Of a stretch of 64,000 bases of DNA, positions 8,448 through 19,428 are shown in pieces. The position numbers and the translations under genes were made by a program. The stretch lies in contig NZ_JAJAVQ010000004.1 in NCBI RefSeq assembly GCF_020531985.1, positions 186,001 through 250,000 on the forward strand, given 5' to 3'. Every line of letters starts with the position of its first letter. The stretch's first letter is position 1. The notes below the pieces were generated by a model. It was not told the origin of the DNA. It saw nothing but the letters and a program-made list of their open reading frames with translations, and ran no database searches. The stretch comes from Rheinheimera aquimaris (GTDB lineage: Bacteria; Pseudomonadota; Gammaproteobacteria; Enterobacterales; Alteromonadaceae).

Positions 8448-10703
8448 ATGAATTTTCGTTTCCCGGTTATTGTTATCGACGAAGACTTCCGCTCAGAGAA
8501 TATCTCTGGCTCGGGCATCCGTGATTTGGCTGAAGCTATCAGCAGCCACGGCTTTGAAGTGGTCGGTTACACCAGTTATGTCGATTTAAGCGCCTTTGCG
8601 CAGCAGGCCAGCCGCGCATCCTGTTTTATTTTGTCGATTGACGATGAAGAGTTTGGTACCGGCACGCCAGAAGAAGTCGAAAAGGCCCTGATGGAACTGC
8701 GCACCTTTGTTAAAGAAGTGCGTAAGCGCAATGCTGATATTCCGATTTTCCTTTATGGTGAAACCCGTACCACACGGCATGTACCGAATGATGTCCTGCG
8801 TGAGCTGCACGGTTTTATTCATATGTTTGAAGACACGCCAGAGTTTGTTGCCAAGCATATTATCCGCGAAGCGAAAAAATACCTGGATGCCTTGGCGCCG
8901 CCGTTTTTTAACGCCCTGATGGATTACGCTTCAGACGGCTCTTATTCATGGCACTGCCCGGGTCACTCGGGTGGTGTTGCTTTCTTAAAAAGCCCGGTCG
9001 GGCAGATGTTTCATCAGTTCTTTGGTGAAAACATGCTGCGTGCAGACGTCTGTAACGCGGTAGATGAATTAGGCCAATTACTGGATCACACCGGTCCGGT
9101 GGCACAAAGCGAGCAAAATGCGGCGCGGATTTTCAGCTGCGACCATTTGTTCTTTGTTACCAATGGTACCTCAACCTCTAACAAGATGGTGTGGCACTCA
9201 GTGGTAGCGCCGGGCGACATCGTGGTGGTAGACCGCAACTGTCATAAATCGATTTTGCATTCGATCATTATGACCGGCGCCGTACCGGTGTTCTTAATGC
9301 CTACGCGCAACCACTACGGCATTATCGGGCCAATCCCGAAAAGCGAGTTTTCACCTGAAGCGATAGCGAAAAAGATTGCAGCTAACCCGTTTGCCCGCAA
9401 TGCCAAAAACAAAAAACCGCGTATTTTGACCATTACCCAAAGTACTTACGACGGCATTTTGTATAACGTTGAAGAGATTAAACAAGAGCTTGGCTCAACT
9501 ATCGATACACTGCATTTTGACGAGGCCTGGTTACCACATGCCAGCTTCCACGATTTCTATAAAAACATGCATGCTATTGGTAAGGATCGGCCGCGGTCAG
9601 AAGAAACGGTGGTCTTTGCTACCCAATCTACCCACAAGCTGCTGGCGGGCTTGTCGCAGGCGTCACAAATTCTGGTGCAGAACGCTGAAAAGCGCAGCCT
9701 GGATACGCATCGTTTTAACGAATCTTACCTGATGCACAGCTCGACCAGCCCGCAGTACGCCATTATTGCCAGCTGTGACGTAGCGGCGGCGATGATGGAG
9801 CCACCGGGTGGTACTGCGCTGGTAGAAGAGAGCTTGCTGGAGGCGATAGAGTTTCGCCGTGCGATGCGCAAAGTTGATGCCGAATACGGTGATGACGACT
9901 GGTGGTTTAAAGTATGGGGCCCGGATGAGTTACCGGAAGAAGGGTTGGGTACGCGTGACAACTGGACACTGCATGCCACCGACAGCTGGCACGGTTTCGG
10001 TGCGATAGAGTCGGGCTTTAACATTCTGGATCCGATTAAAGCTACCATCATTACGCCGGGGTTAAACCTGCACGGTCAGTTTGACGAACACGGTATGCCT
10101 GCCGCTATTGTCAGTAAATATCTGGCTGAGCACGGTATTATTATTGAGAAAACCGGCCTGTACTCATTCTTTATCATGTTTACCATCGGTATTACCAAAG
10201 GCCGCTGGAATTCAATGGTAACTGAGCTGCAGCAGTTTAAAGACGACTATGATCAGAACCAGCCAATATGGCGGGTCATGCCAGAGTTTGCGGCTAAGCA
10301 CCCGCGTTATGAAAAAGTCGGCCTGCGCGATTTGTGTCAGCAAATACACAATATCTATCGCAAGTACGATGTAGCCAAGGTTACAACAGAGATGTATCTG
10401 TCGACCATTGAAACGGCAATGACACCAGCCGATGCGTGGGCCAAGATGGCGCACCGTGAGATTGAGCGGGTATCGATTGATGATATTGAAGGCCGTGTTA
10501 CCGCTATGCTGGTTACACCGTACCCGCCGGGTATACCCTTGATGGTACCGGGCGAGCGCTTCAATAAGACGATCATCAACTATCTGCAGTTTACCCGTGC
10601 CTTTAACAGTGCCTTCCCGGGCTTTGAAACCGACGTGCACGGCTTAGTGCGTGAACTGGTAGATGGTGAAGTGAAGTACTTTATTGATGTGGTAAAAGAA
10701 TAA
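8448..10703 (+). CDS. Orn/Lys/Arg decarboxylase (AdiA/LdcA type)
   Basis: PLP-dependent fold-type I amino-acid decarboxylase of 751 residues with an N-terminal receiver-like wing domain (residues 1-130), a large PLP domain and a C-terminal domain. The PLP lysine is K397 in ATQSTHKLLAGLSQ. HFDEAWLPHA supplies the aspartate that pairs with the PLP pyridine nitrogen, and SWHCPGHSGG is the family entry motif. Length and motifs resemble Pseudomonas LdcA-like and E. coli AdiA enzymes. Substrate (lysine, arginine or ornithine) cannot be decided from sequence alone. It makes polyamines or cadaverine and consumes protons. It starts 10 nt after der with AAGGA upstream, so could be co-transcribed with it. 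No antiporter gene is adjacent. Confidence 0.88.
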   Translation: MNFRFPVIVIDEDFRSENISGSGIRDLAEAISSHGFEVVGYTSYVDLSAFAQQASRASCFILSIDDEEFGTGTPEEVEKALMELRTFVKEVRKRNADIPIFLYGETRTTRHVPNDVLRELHGFIHMFEDTPEFVAKHIIREAKKYLDALAPPFFNALMDYASDGSYSWHCPGHSGGVAFLKSPVGQMFHQFFGENMLRADVCNAVDELGQLLDHTGPVAQSEQNAARIFSCDHLFFVTNGTSTSNKMVWHSVVAPGDIVVVDRNCHKSILHSIIMTGAVPVFLMPTRNHYGIIGPIPKSEFSPEAIAKKIAANPFARNAKNKKPRILTITQSTYDGILYNVEEIKQELGSTIDTLHFDEAWLPHASFHDFYKNMHAIGKDRPRSEETVVFATQSTHKLLAGLSQASQILVQNAEKRSLDTHRFNESYLMHSSTSPQYAIIASCDVAAAMMEPPGGTALVEESLLEAIEFRRAMRKVDAEYGDDDWWFKVWGPDELPEEGLGTRDNWTLHATDSWHGFGAIESGFNILDPIKATIITPGLNLHGQFDEHGMPAAIVSKYLAEHGIIIEKTGLYSFFIMFTIGITKGRWNSMVTELQQFKDDYDQNQPIWRVMPEFAAKHPRYEKVGLRDLCQQIHNIYRKYDVAKVTTEMYLSTIETAMTPADAWAKMAHREIERVSIDDIEGRVTAMLVTPYPPGIPLMVPGERFNKTIINYLQFTRAFNSAFPGFETDVHGLVRELVDGEVKYFIDVVKE

Positions 10704-10732
10704 CGCTGGCGTTCTAGCCTTTTACTAAACAG

Positions 10733-10768
10733 AAACCGGGTTGGTGTTATACCAGCCCGGTTTTTTTA
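10733..10768 (+). terminator. Terminator between the decarboxylase and fpr
   Basis: Stem AAACCGGG-t-TGG / CCA-g-CCCGGTTT around a short loop, followed by a run of seven T (10761-10767). The convergent fpr gene ends at 10774. The reverse strand has a weaker T-rich tail, so it may also serve fpr. Confidence 0.85.
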
Positions 10769-10773
10769 GCGCT

Positions 10774-11562
10774 CTATTTTTCGATAAAGGCCTGCTCTAT
10801 CACGTAGTGGCCCATAGTGCGCGAATTGGCTTTTACAAAGCCACGCTGGTCGAGCATACCCATCAGTTGTTGTAGCATGGCGTCGTTGCCGCATAGCATA
10901 AATCTGTCATGTTCAGGGTTAAGTGCTGGCATACCGATATCTTGTAATAGCTTACCGCTGTCGAGCAGATCAGTAATGCGGCCCTGATGTGGCACACCGT
11001 TTCTTACATAGTCTTCTCTTGTGACTGTCGGGTAATAAATCAGCTTTGCGCGGACTTCTTCGCCAAAGTAAGGGTTATCCGGTAATACCTGCTCAATTTC
11101 ATGCTGATAGGCCAGTTCTGAGCGCCAGCGCGTACCATGTACCAGAACAATTTTGTCGAAACTGTCATAAATAAACGGATCACGGATAATGCTCATAAAA
11201 GGCGCAAGCCCGGTGCCGGTGCTTAATAAATACAAATGTTTACCGGGAATAAGATAACCGGGGACCAGCGTACCGGCAGGGCGCACTGTCAGCATAACCG
11301 GATCGCCAACGTTGATATTTTGCAGTCTTGATGTCAGGGCGCCGTCAGGCACTTTAATGCTGAAGAACTCAAGCTCTTCCTCGTAGTGGGGGCTGGCGAT
11401 GCTGTAGGCACGCATCAGTGGCCGGCCATCAACTTCCAGCCCAATCATAACAAACTGGCCGCTTTCAAAGCGAAAAGACGGTTCCCGCGTGGTTTTAAAG
11501 CTAAACAGCGTGTCATTCCAGTGGTGAACAGCGGTGACAGTGGCACTAACAATATTACGCAT
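10774..11562 (-). CDS. fpr: Ferredoxin--NADP(+) reductase
   Basis: FAD flavoprotein that exchanges electrons between NADPH and ferredoxin or flavodoxin. The 262-residue product has the FAD-binding motif RAYSIASPHYEE, the NADP-binding STGTGLAPFMSI, and CGNDAML. It ends in HYVIEQAFIEK, the C-terminal extension typical of the short bacterial Fpr subclass. The ATG at 11562 is preceded by AAGGA. A Fur-box-like palindrome about 50 nt upstream suggests iron-responsive control (inference). The gene stands alone, convergent with the decarboxylase. Confidence 0.95.
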   Translation of the reverse strand: MRNIVSATVTAVHHWNDTLFSFKTTREPSFRFESGQFVMIGLEVDGRPLMRAYSIASPHYEEELEFFSIKVPDGALTSRLQNINVGDPVMLTVRPAGTLVPGYLIPGKHLYLLSTGTGLAPFMSIIRDPFIYDSFDKIVLVHGTRWRSELAYQHEIEQVLPDNPYFGEEVRAKLIYYPTVTREDYVRNGVPHQGRITDLLDSGKLLQDIGMPALNPEHDRFMLCGNDAMLQQLMGMLDQRGFVKANSRTMGHYVIEQAFIEK

Positions 11563-11613
11563 GACAGTCCTTACTGAATGGGCCTGAGCGCAATTATGCC
11601 ACAGTACATTAAT

Positions 11614-11628
11614 TGATAATAGTTATCA
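11614..11628. promoter_or_regulatory. Fur-box-like inverted repeat upstream of fpr
   Basis: TGATAATAGTTATCA is a perfect 6-3-6 inverted repeat (TGATAA-TAG-TTATCA) and matches 13 of 15 positions of the 7-1-7 Fur consensus TGATAAT-n-ATTATCA. It lies 52 nt upstream of the fpr start. A possible -10 (CATAAT on the minus strand) lies between it and fpr. Regulation by Fur is inferred, not shown. Confidence 0.5.
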
Positions 11629-11723
11629 TTAACGTGTTGTGCGGTCTACTGACAATAATTGCCGGTGAGCTGCAAAAATTTATTTGTTTCTTACTTGGTG
11701 CTGCAATGCAGTGGACAGTTTGG

Positions 11724-12293
11724 TCATGACAATAGCGCCAATAACTGCTTTTCGATAGCAAACACATGTTCATCGTGCTCACTCATATCGCGCAGTGCCT
11801 GTGCCAGTTTAAGTACATAGTCGCTGTTCGGCCCGCTCGGGCCATGACTTCTGGCGATATGGGCGGCAATGTCATGATCACTGGCAGGGCCCAGATACGC
11901 CTCGTTATCTGCACCGGCTAAATACACCACGCCTTCTGTTTCGCCACTTTCATCTAACCAGTGCAGCGGGGTAAATATACGTAAATAACCGTTTTTCTCA
12001 CGATGGTCCAAATGTTCAAAGGTATCGGGTGTCACTTCATACGCCATACCGGCGCAACGTGCCCCGGCTGATTCTATCAGTGTTAATACCCGCCCTGGCG
12101 CCTCTGGCGTTCCACGGTGATCATGCGAGCCCTGCCAAAACCGGCGCTGCCAGCCATAAATGTAGGCGGGTTTGCTGTGTAAAAACGGAAAATCGGTTTT
12201 ATAAATCAATGAACCGTAGCCGAATAGCCAGACAGATTCTAAGTGATCCAGTGGCTGGCGCTGTTTATTAAGGGAAATAGTGTTATGTGACAT
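11724..12293 (-). CDS. chaC: ChaC-like gamma-glutamylcyclotransferase
   Basis: Small (189 residues) member of the ChaC family, which cleaves the gamma-glutamyl group of glutathione to give 5-oxoproline and Cys-Gly. The family signature WLFGYGSLIYK is at the N-terminus, the substrate region reads GWQRRFWQGSHDHRGTPEAPGRV, and the catalytic glutamate is expected in LDHREKNGY. ATG at 12293 is chosen over the TTG one codon upstream. No strong ribosome binding site is seen. The role, probably glutathione turnover, is inferred from the family. Confidence 0.88.
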   Translation of the reverse strand: MSHNTISLNKQRQPLDHLESVWLFGYGSLIYKTDFPFLHSKPAYIYGWQRRFWQGSHDHRGTPEAPGRVLTLIESAGARCAGMAYEVTPDTFEHLDHREKNGYLRIFTPLHWLDESGETEGVVYLAGADNEAYLGPASDHDIAAHIARSHGPSGPNSDYVLKLAQALRDMSEHDEHVFAIEKQLLALLS

Positions 12294-12348
12294 CAATCTA
12301 TAGTGCCAATTATCTTACTTTGTTCGAATTCTTTATTAATGCCTAAAC

Positions 12349-13686
12349 CTAAACTTCATTTAGTTTAGTCACCTGTGCATCAAACCGGCCTTCTGCCAGT
12401 TTAATGGCTACCTTATCGCCGGCTTTTAGCTGGCTGCTATTGGTTACGACCTGTTGTTTTTCATCAAAGGTAATGCTGTAACCGCGTGCTAACGTGGCGA
12501 GGGGGCTTACAGTGTTTAGCTGGCTACCTAATTGAGCTAAGCGTTGTTTATGTTGCTTTAACTGCTGTTGCTGCGCTTGTTTCAGCCGTTGCTCCAACTG
12601 GCTAATATATTGCTTTTGTTGGGTAAGCACCTTGCCAGGGGAGAGCTGGCGTAGGCTTTTGTCCAGATACTGCTGTTGTTGCTGCGCGCTTAATATGTTG
12701 CGTTTGATGCTGGCGGTTAAACGCAGTTGCAGTTCATCAAGCCGTTGCTGTTGTTGCTCCAGTCGCCTTTTCGGGTGTAGCGCCAATAAGCGCTGACTCA
12801 GATTTATAAGCTTTGGCGCCACCTGTTGCATACGGGCACGCTGCGCCTGAATAAGTGCACTGCGCAAGCGGCTGATACGTTCCAACAAGTGCGATTGATC
12901 CGGTGACACTAATTCTGCGGCAGCAGAGGGGGTTGGTGCGCGCATATCGGCGACAAAGTCGGTTAGCGCAAAATCGATTTCATGACCTACGGCACTTACA
13001 ATCGGAATCGGGCAGGCTGCAACGGCACGACATAACAATTCATCGTTAAAACACCATAAGTCTTCCAGAGAGCCGCCGCCACGGCCAATAATTAATACAT
13101 CTACTTCATTGCGGCGTATCGCTGTACTGAGCATATTCCTAAGCTGGGTAGCTGCGCTGTCACCTTGCACCTGGCTGGGGTAAATAATTACTTCAATACC
13201 CGGCGCGCGCCGCTTAAGTACGGTAACAATATCCCGCACAGCTGCGCCGGTGGGTGACGTTATTATGCCAACACGCTGTACCTGCACAGGCAACGGCTTT
13301 TTATTCGCCGGGTCAAACAAGCCCTCGGCCTGTAATTTGGCTTTTAACTGCTCAAACTGCTGCTTTAATAAACCGGCACCGGCGCTTTCAATAAATTCGG
13401 CCAGTAACTGATATTCGCCGCGCGGCTCGTACACACTGATACGGGCACGGATAAGCACCTGCTGGCCGTTTTGTGGCCTAAAAGTGCTGTTGCGGTTAGC
13501 CATTTTAAACATGGCGCATTTTACCTGGGCAGCGCTGTCTTTTAACGAGAAGTACCAATGGCCACTGGCGGCCGCGACAAAGTTAGACACTTCACCCTGC
13601 AGCCACAGTGTTTGAAACTGCAACTCCAGTGTTAGACGTACTTCACTGTTTAAACGGGATACGGTGTAGATATCAGGGTTTTGCAT
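12349..13686 (-). CDS. xseA: Exodeoxyribonuclease VII large subunit
   Basis: Catalytic subunit of exonuclease VII, which degrades single-stranded DNA from both ends. The N-terminal OB domain (IYTVSRLNSEVRL, SGHWYFSLKD), the catalytic region (VGIITSPTGAAVRDI, GRGGGSLEDLWCFND, SAVGHEIDFALTD) and a long Gln/Arg/Leu-rich coiled coil (about residues 280-400) are all present. The open frame extends to 13740, but ATG at 13686 (MQNPDIYTVSRLN) fits the family N-terminus better and gives 445 residues. Neither start has a convincing ribosome binding site. Divergent from guaB, with the guaB promoter in the gap, the usual arrangement. Confidence 0.95.
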   Translation of the reverse strand: MQNPDIYTVSRLNSEVRLTLELQFQTLWLQGEVSNFVAAASGHWYFSLKDSAAQVKCAMFKMANRNSTFRPQNGQQVLIRARISVYEPRGEYQLLAEFIESAGAGLLKQQFEQLKAKLQAEGLFDPANKKPLPVQVQRVGIITSPTGAAVRDIVTVLKRRAPGIEVIIYPSQVQGDSAATQLRNMLSTAIRRNEVDVLIIGRGGGSLEDLWCFNDELLCRAVAACPIPIVSAVGHEIDFALTDFVADMRAPTPSAAAELVSPDQSHLLERISRLRSALIQAQRARMQQVAPKLINLSQRLLALHPKRRLEQQQQRLDELQLRLTASIKRNILSAQQQQQYLDKSLRQLSPGKVLTQQKQYISQLEQRLKQAQQQQLKQHKQRLAQLGSQLNTVSPLATLARGYSITFDEKQQVVTNSSQLKAGDKVAIKLAEGRFDAQVTKLNEV

Positions 13687-13725
13687 AGCTTGTATGGTAT
13701 TGGCTGCCGCGACTTTTGTGCCTAG

Positions 13726-15294
<1,569 letters not shown>

Positions 15295-15310
15295 ACAGTT
15301 TCGGTTTCAT

Positions 15311-15336
15311 CGGCTGGCTCACCCCAGCCGCTTTAC
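15311..15336 (+). terminator. Hairpin between guaB and guaA
   Basis: CGGCTGG (15311-15317) / CCAGCCG (15324-15330) with a 6-nt loop, followed by ctttactttttaaagg. The tail is not a clean T tract, so this is more likely a partial attenuator or mRNA processing hairpin than a full stop. Confidence 0.4.
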
Positions 15337-15351
15337 TTTTTAAAGGTCGCT

Positions 15352-16929
15352 ATGAACAAAAACATTCATCACCACCGCATCTTAATTCTCGACTTTGGTT
15401 CGCAATATACCCAGCTGATTGCCCGCCGCGTGCGCGAAATTGGCGTGTACTGTGAATTGTGGGCCTGGGATGTCACTGAAGAGCAAATTCGTGAATTTAA
15501 CCCAACCGGTATTATTTTATCCGGTGGCCCGGAAAGTGTGCATGAACATAACTCACCGCGCGCACCAGAGTACGTGTTTAACGCCGGTGTGCCGGTATTA
15601 GGCATTTGCTATGGTATGCAGACGATGGCAGAGCAACTGGGCGGTAAGGTGCAGGGCTCTGATCTGCGTGAGTTTGGTTATGCTCAGGTAGAAGTGGTTG
15701 CTGAAAACGACCTGTTTGCCAAAATTGAAGATCATGTCGGCAGCAACGGCAACGCTCTGTTAGATGTATGGATGAGCCACGGCGACAAAGTAGTGCAAAT
15801 TCCGCAAGGCTTTATCACCTGCGCCAGTACCAGCACTTGCCCGCATGCCGGTATGGTAGATGAAGCGCGTCAGTTCTACGGCGTGCAATTCCACCCGGAA
15901 GTGACCCACACCCGCCAGGGCCTGCGGATGCTGGAGCACTTCGTCGTTGATATCTGCGGTTGCGACAAGCTGTGGACACCGGCATCGATTATTGAAGATG
16001 CCGTTATTCGCTTAAAACAGCAAATTGGTGACGATCAGGTTATTCTAGGCTTATCCGGTGGCGTGGATAGCTCAGTGGTGGCGATGTTGCTGCACCGTGC
16101 TATCGGTAAAAACCTGACCTGTGTGTTTGTTGATAACGGCTTGCTGCGCCTGAACGAAGGCAAGCAGGTTATGGATATGTTTGGTGATCATTTCGGCCTG
16201 AACATTATCAAAGTCGATGCCGAAGAGCGTTTCTTATCAGCACTTGCCGGGGAGAATGAGCCGGAAGCCAAGCGTAAAATCATCGGCCGCGTGTTTGTTG
16301 AAGTGTTCGATGAGCAGGCGCAAAAGCTGGCTAACGCCAAGTGGCTGGCGCAAGGCACCATTTACCCTGACGTGATTGAATCGGCCGGCTCTGCCACCGG
16401 TAAAGCACATGTGATTAAATCGCACCACAACGTCGGTGGTTTACCGGAGCATATGAAACTGGGCCTGGTCGAGCCGCTACGCGAACTGTTCAAAGACGAA
16501 GTACGCAAAGTCGGCTTAGAGCTTGGTCTGCCATACGACATGCTGTACCGTCACCCGTTCCCGGGGCCAGGTTTAGGTGTGCGGGTACTGGGCGAAATCA
16601 AAAAAGAATACTGCGATATTCTGCGCCGCGCCGATGCCATCTTCATTGAAGAGCTGCACAAAGCCGAGTTATACCATAAAGTCAGTCAGGCGTTTGCCGT
16701 GTTCCTGCCGGTGAAATCAGTAGGGGTTATGGGTGATGCCCGTAAGTACGACTGGGTAGTATCACTGCGTGCAGTAGAAACTATCGACTTTATGACCGCG
16801 CACTGGGCACACCTGCCGTATGATTTACTGGGCAAGGTATCTAACCGCATTATCAATGAAATCAATGGTATTTCCCGTGTGGTTTATGATATCAGCGGTA
16901 AACCACCAGCCACCATTGAGTGGGAATAA
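15352..16929 (+). CDS. guaA: GMP synthase (glutamine-hydrolysing)
   Basis: Converts XMP to GMP with glutamine and ATP. The 525-residue length equals E. coli GuaA. It has an N-terminal class I glutamine amidotransferase with nucleophile C86 (GICYGMQ) and the His/Glu pair in QFHPEVTHT, an ATP pyrophosphatase domain with P-loop [11 protein letters not shown], and a C-terminal dimerisation domain ending in KPPATIEWE. It lies 57 nt after guaB and is followed by a strong terminator. Confidence 0.99.
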   Translation: MNKNIHHHRILILDFGSQYTQLIARRVREIGVYCELWAWDVTEEQIREFNPTGIILSGGPESVHEHNSPRAPEYVFNAGVPVLGICYGMQTMAEQLGGKVQGSDLREFGYAQVEVVAENDLFAKIEDHVGSNGNALLDVWMSHGDKVVQIPQGFITCASTSTCPHAGMVDEARQFYGVQFHPEVTHTRQGLRMLEHFVVDICGCDKLWTPASIIEDAVIRLKQQIGDDQVILGLSGGVDSSVVAMLLHRAIGKNLTCVFVDNGLLRLNEGKQVMDMFGDHFGLNIIKVDAEERFLSALAGENEPEAKRKIIGRVFVEVFDEQAQKLANAKWLAQGTIYPDVIESAGSATGKAHVIKSHHNVGGLPEHMKLGLVEPLRELFKDEVRKVGLELGLPYDMLYRHPFPGPGLGVRVLGEIKKEYCDILRRADAIFIEELHKAELYHKVSQAFAVFLPVKSVGVMGDARKYDWVVSLRAVETIDFMTAHWAHLPYDLLGKVSNRIINEINGISRVVYDISGKPPATIEWE

Positions 16930-16944
16930 GCCCTGCGTTTAGCT

Positions 16945-16972
16945 AAAGCCAGCATATTGCTGGCTTTTTTTT
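16945..16972 (+). terminator. Terminator after guaA
   Basis: AAAGCCAGC (16945-16953) / GCTGGCTTT around the loop atatt, running into a tract of eight T. It ends the guaBA operon. Confidence 0.92.
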
Positions 16973-17160
16973 CGGGCGAGGAATTTCATTCTAAGTATCA
17001 TTTTTAGGTATTATTGTTAGTAGATATGGTTGGTTATAAATTAATCAGCTCTTCACTGTTTTGCTGTTGTCAATTCAATAAGCATTCTATTGACTGGTGT
17101 TTAGGGTAAAGAATATTCTTTTTTTGATGGTGCAGTCCAGCGACTGCATATAAAAAAAGA

Positions 17161-17754
17161 ATGCTAAATATGACAAACTTATCAACAGCAATTGGCATAC
17201 TCGTTCTGTGTTTTGGTGTGGCAGGTTGTGCCGCTGCTCCCAAATTAGGCAAGGCAGATACAACCGGCTTTGACGCCGCCAACGCAACCGTACTTGTAGA
17301 ATATACGCTCGATATTTCGCCCCTTGACGAACTTGACGCAGAAGAGATAGCGGAGCAACGCAGCATACGCTACGAAGAGATTAAACAGGTACTGCAAAGC
17401 CATGGTTTTAACCCGGTAAGCAGCGGCATGGCAAACTTTCGTGTCAGGGTAGCCGAAGGCGTAGCAAAGGATATTACCGGTGAATGGACCGGTGCAGCAG
17501 GGGCGACCACGGTTCTGATCACGCTGGGGGTGGTACCGGCGGTATTTAGTTATAGCGCCAATATTAATTATGAACTGTGGGCGGGGCAGGAACTTATTCA
17601 CTCGATAGAGACGCCGGCGCAGTGGGATGAAGCCGTGGGGCTAATTTCGTTCTCCTCGACATTAAGCGGTACTGATGCCGCCAAATCTAAAGCCCGCACT
17701 GAAGCACATGACAGTGTGGTTCGGTTGTGGATTGAACAGGGTTCGTTTGAATGA
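17161..17754 (+). CDS. Unknown predicted lipoprotein
   Basis: I do not recognise this 197-residue protein. It has a hydrophobic N-terminal signal ending in the lipobox GVAGC (Cys at about residue 23), so it is probably anchored in the outer membrane facing the periplasm. The body contains an acidic segment (DELDAEEIAEQR) and a hydrophobic glycine-rich stretch (about residues 110-135, GAAGATTVLITLGVVPAVFS) that could insert in a membrane. An ATG three codons in (17170) is an equally possible start; the first is preceded only by an A-rich run. Its stop overlaps the next gene (ATGA), so the two are probably a functional pair. The 231-bp AT-rich gap upstream holds the guaA terminator and no clear promoter. 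Confidence 0.65.
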   Translation: MLNMTNLSTAIGILVLCFGVAGCAAAPKLGKADTTGFDAANATVLVEYTLDISPLDELDAEEIAEQRSIRYEEIKQVLQSHGFNPVSSGMANFRVRVAEGVAKDITGEWTGAAGATTVLITLGVVPAVFSYSANINYELWAGQELIHSIETPAQWDEAVGLISFSSTLSGTDAAKSKARTEAHDSVVRLWIEQGSFE

Positions 17755-19373
17755 GTGCCCGTTTGTTATTCACCATACGCAATGTGCTCTGCCTGTTGCT
17801 GTTAGGTTGTTCTGCTGGCGCCAATGCTGGGCGCTATCAGCCTGCACCAGAATGGTTACAAAGTGTAAGCGCGCCGGAACCCTTTCTGCCTTATCGGCTC
17901 GGTGTTGTCGAATTTAAAGAAGGAACCAGCGGTGACTGGCTGGAATACATGGGCGATCTGCGTGCGGCGCTGCGTGGTAGCAATTATTTTCAGTCAGCCA
18001 GTGCTCCGCGACTGCGACTGGAAATAGAGCGTGGTATTCAAAGTGGCAGTGTTAACGAAGACGGTTGTAAAACCAGCCCGGGCTCACTGTCGCTTACTTA
18101 CCGTTTTCTTGATGCTGGTCGTGAGATAACCAGCTTTGCTATTACTACCCGTGCGCCAATGAATGGTGACAGCAACGATTTTGATGCTGCGATGGCGGGT
18201 AATTTGAAACACTTTTTATTACAGCTGCGCAGAACGCAGGCTGACGCCGGTTTTGCAGCAACAGCTGACGCGTTGGCTGCAACTATTCAGCAAGAATTAG
18301 GCGAAGGCTCTAGCTTGGGCTGTAATGTTGGTATGGTACTGGCAAATGGTTTTGTTGCGGCAATGGAGGGCACTATCGCAGTTATTGAGGGTGTAGGTGA
18401 AGTAGCTGGTGCTGTGGTTGAAGTTGCCGCCAGCCCGGAGTTTCAAAATACATTAAATGCCGAAATGGCTAATTATCAGGCGCAACAAGCGCAGCAAGAT
18501 GCCTACTACCGCAACTTGCAGGCGCAGGCCAATGCTCAGGCGCAGGCTCAGGCCGAAGCAAAGCGGCAGCGCCAGCTCGCAGTGCAGCAACAAAAAGCGG
18601 CCGAGCAGCAAGCCGGCCGCGAGGCATTGGCTAAACAATTGGCTGAGGGTATTGCTTACCGTAATCAGCAAATAGCCAAAACGACGGATGCCACGACTTT
18701 GGCAAAGTTGCGCCGCGACAACGAAGGAGCATTGCAGGCGGCGCAGCAAATAGGCATGTACAGTCAGGTCGATAGTATGGCGACTCAGGCTACTCAGGCC
18801 GGCTTCGATCAGGCGCGGGTGCAGCGTACTGCTGATGAGCAAGCTGAGAAGCAGCGTCTGGCGGCACAACGTGCTGAACAGGAGCGGCAGCAACGCGAGT
18901 TGGAAGCCAGACAACGCGCCGAGCAGCAACGGCTGGCTGCGGAAAAGGCCGCTCAGGAGCGGGCACAACGTGAGCTGGAAGCCAGACAACGTGTTGAGCA
19001 ACAACGCTTGGCTGCTCAGCGCGCTGAACAGGAAAAGAAACAAGCCTGGTCTGATTATCTGGCTGTTTATCGGCGTTCTATCCGTTTAGGTGCAAAGCAA
19101 TGTGATGGCAAAGACAAACCGTATCGTCTGATTGGCGATCGGCCATCAAACCCATTGCCGAAAGTAATTTCACATTATTCTTCTTGTATTTCCGTGCACT
19201 ACGAAGCTCGTTGTCCGGGTACACCAAAAGGGGTTGGTGTAAAAGCGACACAGTATAACTTTACCGGTATGGGCTTGGGGTGTTTGTCCGCAGAGTCCTT
19301 AATGCCGCAGCGACTGGCGTGCAAAGACGAAGATGTTATAGTTGAAACAATAGATGTTACCGGTTGTAGCTGA
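17751..19373 (+). CDS. Unknown exported protein with long Gln/Ala/Glu coiled coil and Cys-rich C-terminus
   Basis: I do not recognise the family. The 540-residue product has an N-terminal signal sequence with a possible lipobox (LLLLGC, Cys about residue 20) followed by an AxA-like site. Next come a globular domain (about 30-190, LGVVEFKEGTSGDWLEYM), a short hydrophobic segment (about 200-225), then about 240 residues rich in Gln, Ala, Glu and Arg, predicted coiled coil with repeats such as QRELEARQRAEQQRLAAE. A C-terminal domain of about 100 residues carries six cysteines, consistent with disulfides in the periplasm. Translation is probably coupled to the preceding lipoprotein gene (ATGA overlap). 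A scaffold or envelope-spanning role is a guess. Confidence 0.65.
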   Translation: MSARLLFTIRNVLCLLLLGCSAGANAGRYQPAPEWLQSVSAPEPFLPYRLGVVEFKEGTSGDWLEYMGDLRAALRGSNYFQSASAPRLRLEIERGIQSGSVNEDGCKTSPGSLSLTYRFLDAGREITSFAITTRAPMNGDSNDFDAAMAGNLKHFLLQLRRTQADAGFAATADALAATIQQELGEGSSLGCNVGMVLANGFVAAMEGTIAVIEGVGEVAGAVVEVAASPEFQNTLNAEMANYQAQQAQQDAYYRNLQAQANAQAQAQAEAKRQRQLAVQQQKAAEQQAGREALAKQLAEGIAYRNQQIAKTTDATTLAKLRRDNEGALQAAQQIGMYSQVDSMATQATQAGFDQARVQRTADEQAEKQRLAAQRAEQERQQRELEARQRAEQQRLAAEKAAQERAQRELEARQRVEQQRLAAQRAEQEKKQAWSDYLAVYRRSIRLGAKQCDGKDKPYRLIGDRPSNPLPKVISHYSSCISVHYEARCPGTPKGVGVKATQYNFTGMGLGCLSAESLMPQRLACKDEDVIVETIDVTGCS

Positions 19374-19428
19374 CAGCAATGTCTGTACAAGTCTGGTGAA
19401 ACGCTTAAGCAGCAGAGGCTGGCATCAA

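Noticed and set aside
18453-19043. 196-residue Leu-rich minus-strand ORF that looks like a membrane protein
   Set aside because: It is the antisense of the Gln/Ala/Glu-rich coiled coil; codons for Gln, Ala and Arg read as Leu, Cys and Ser on the other strand.
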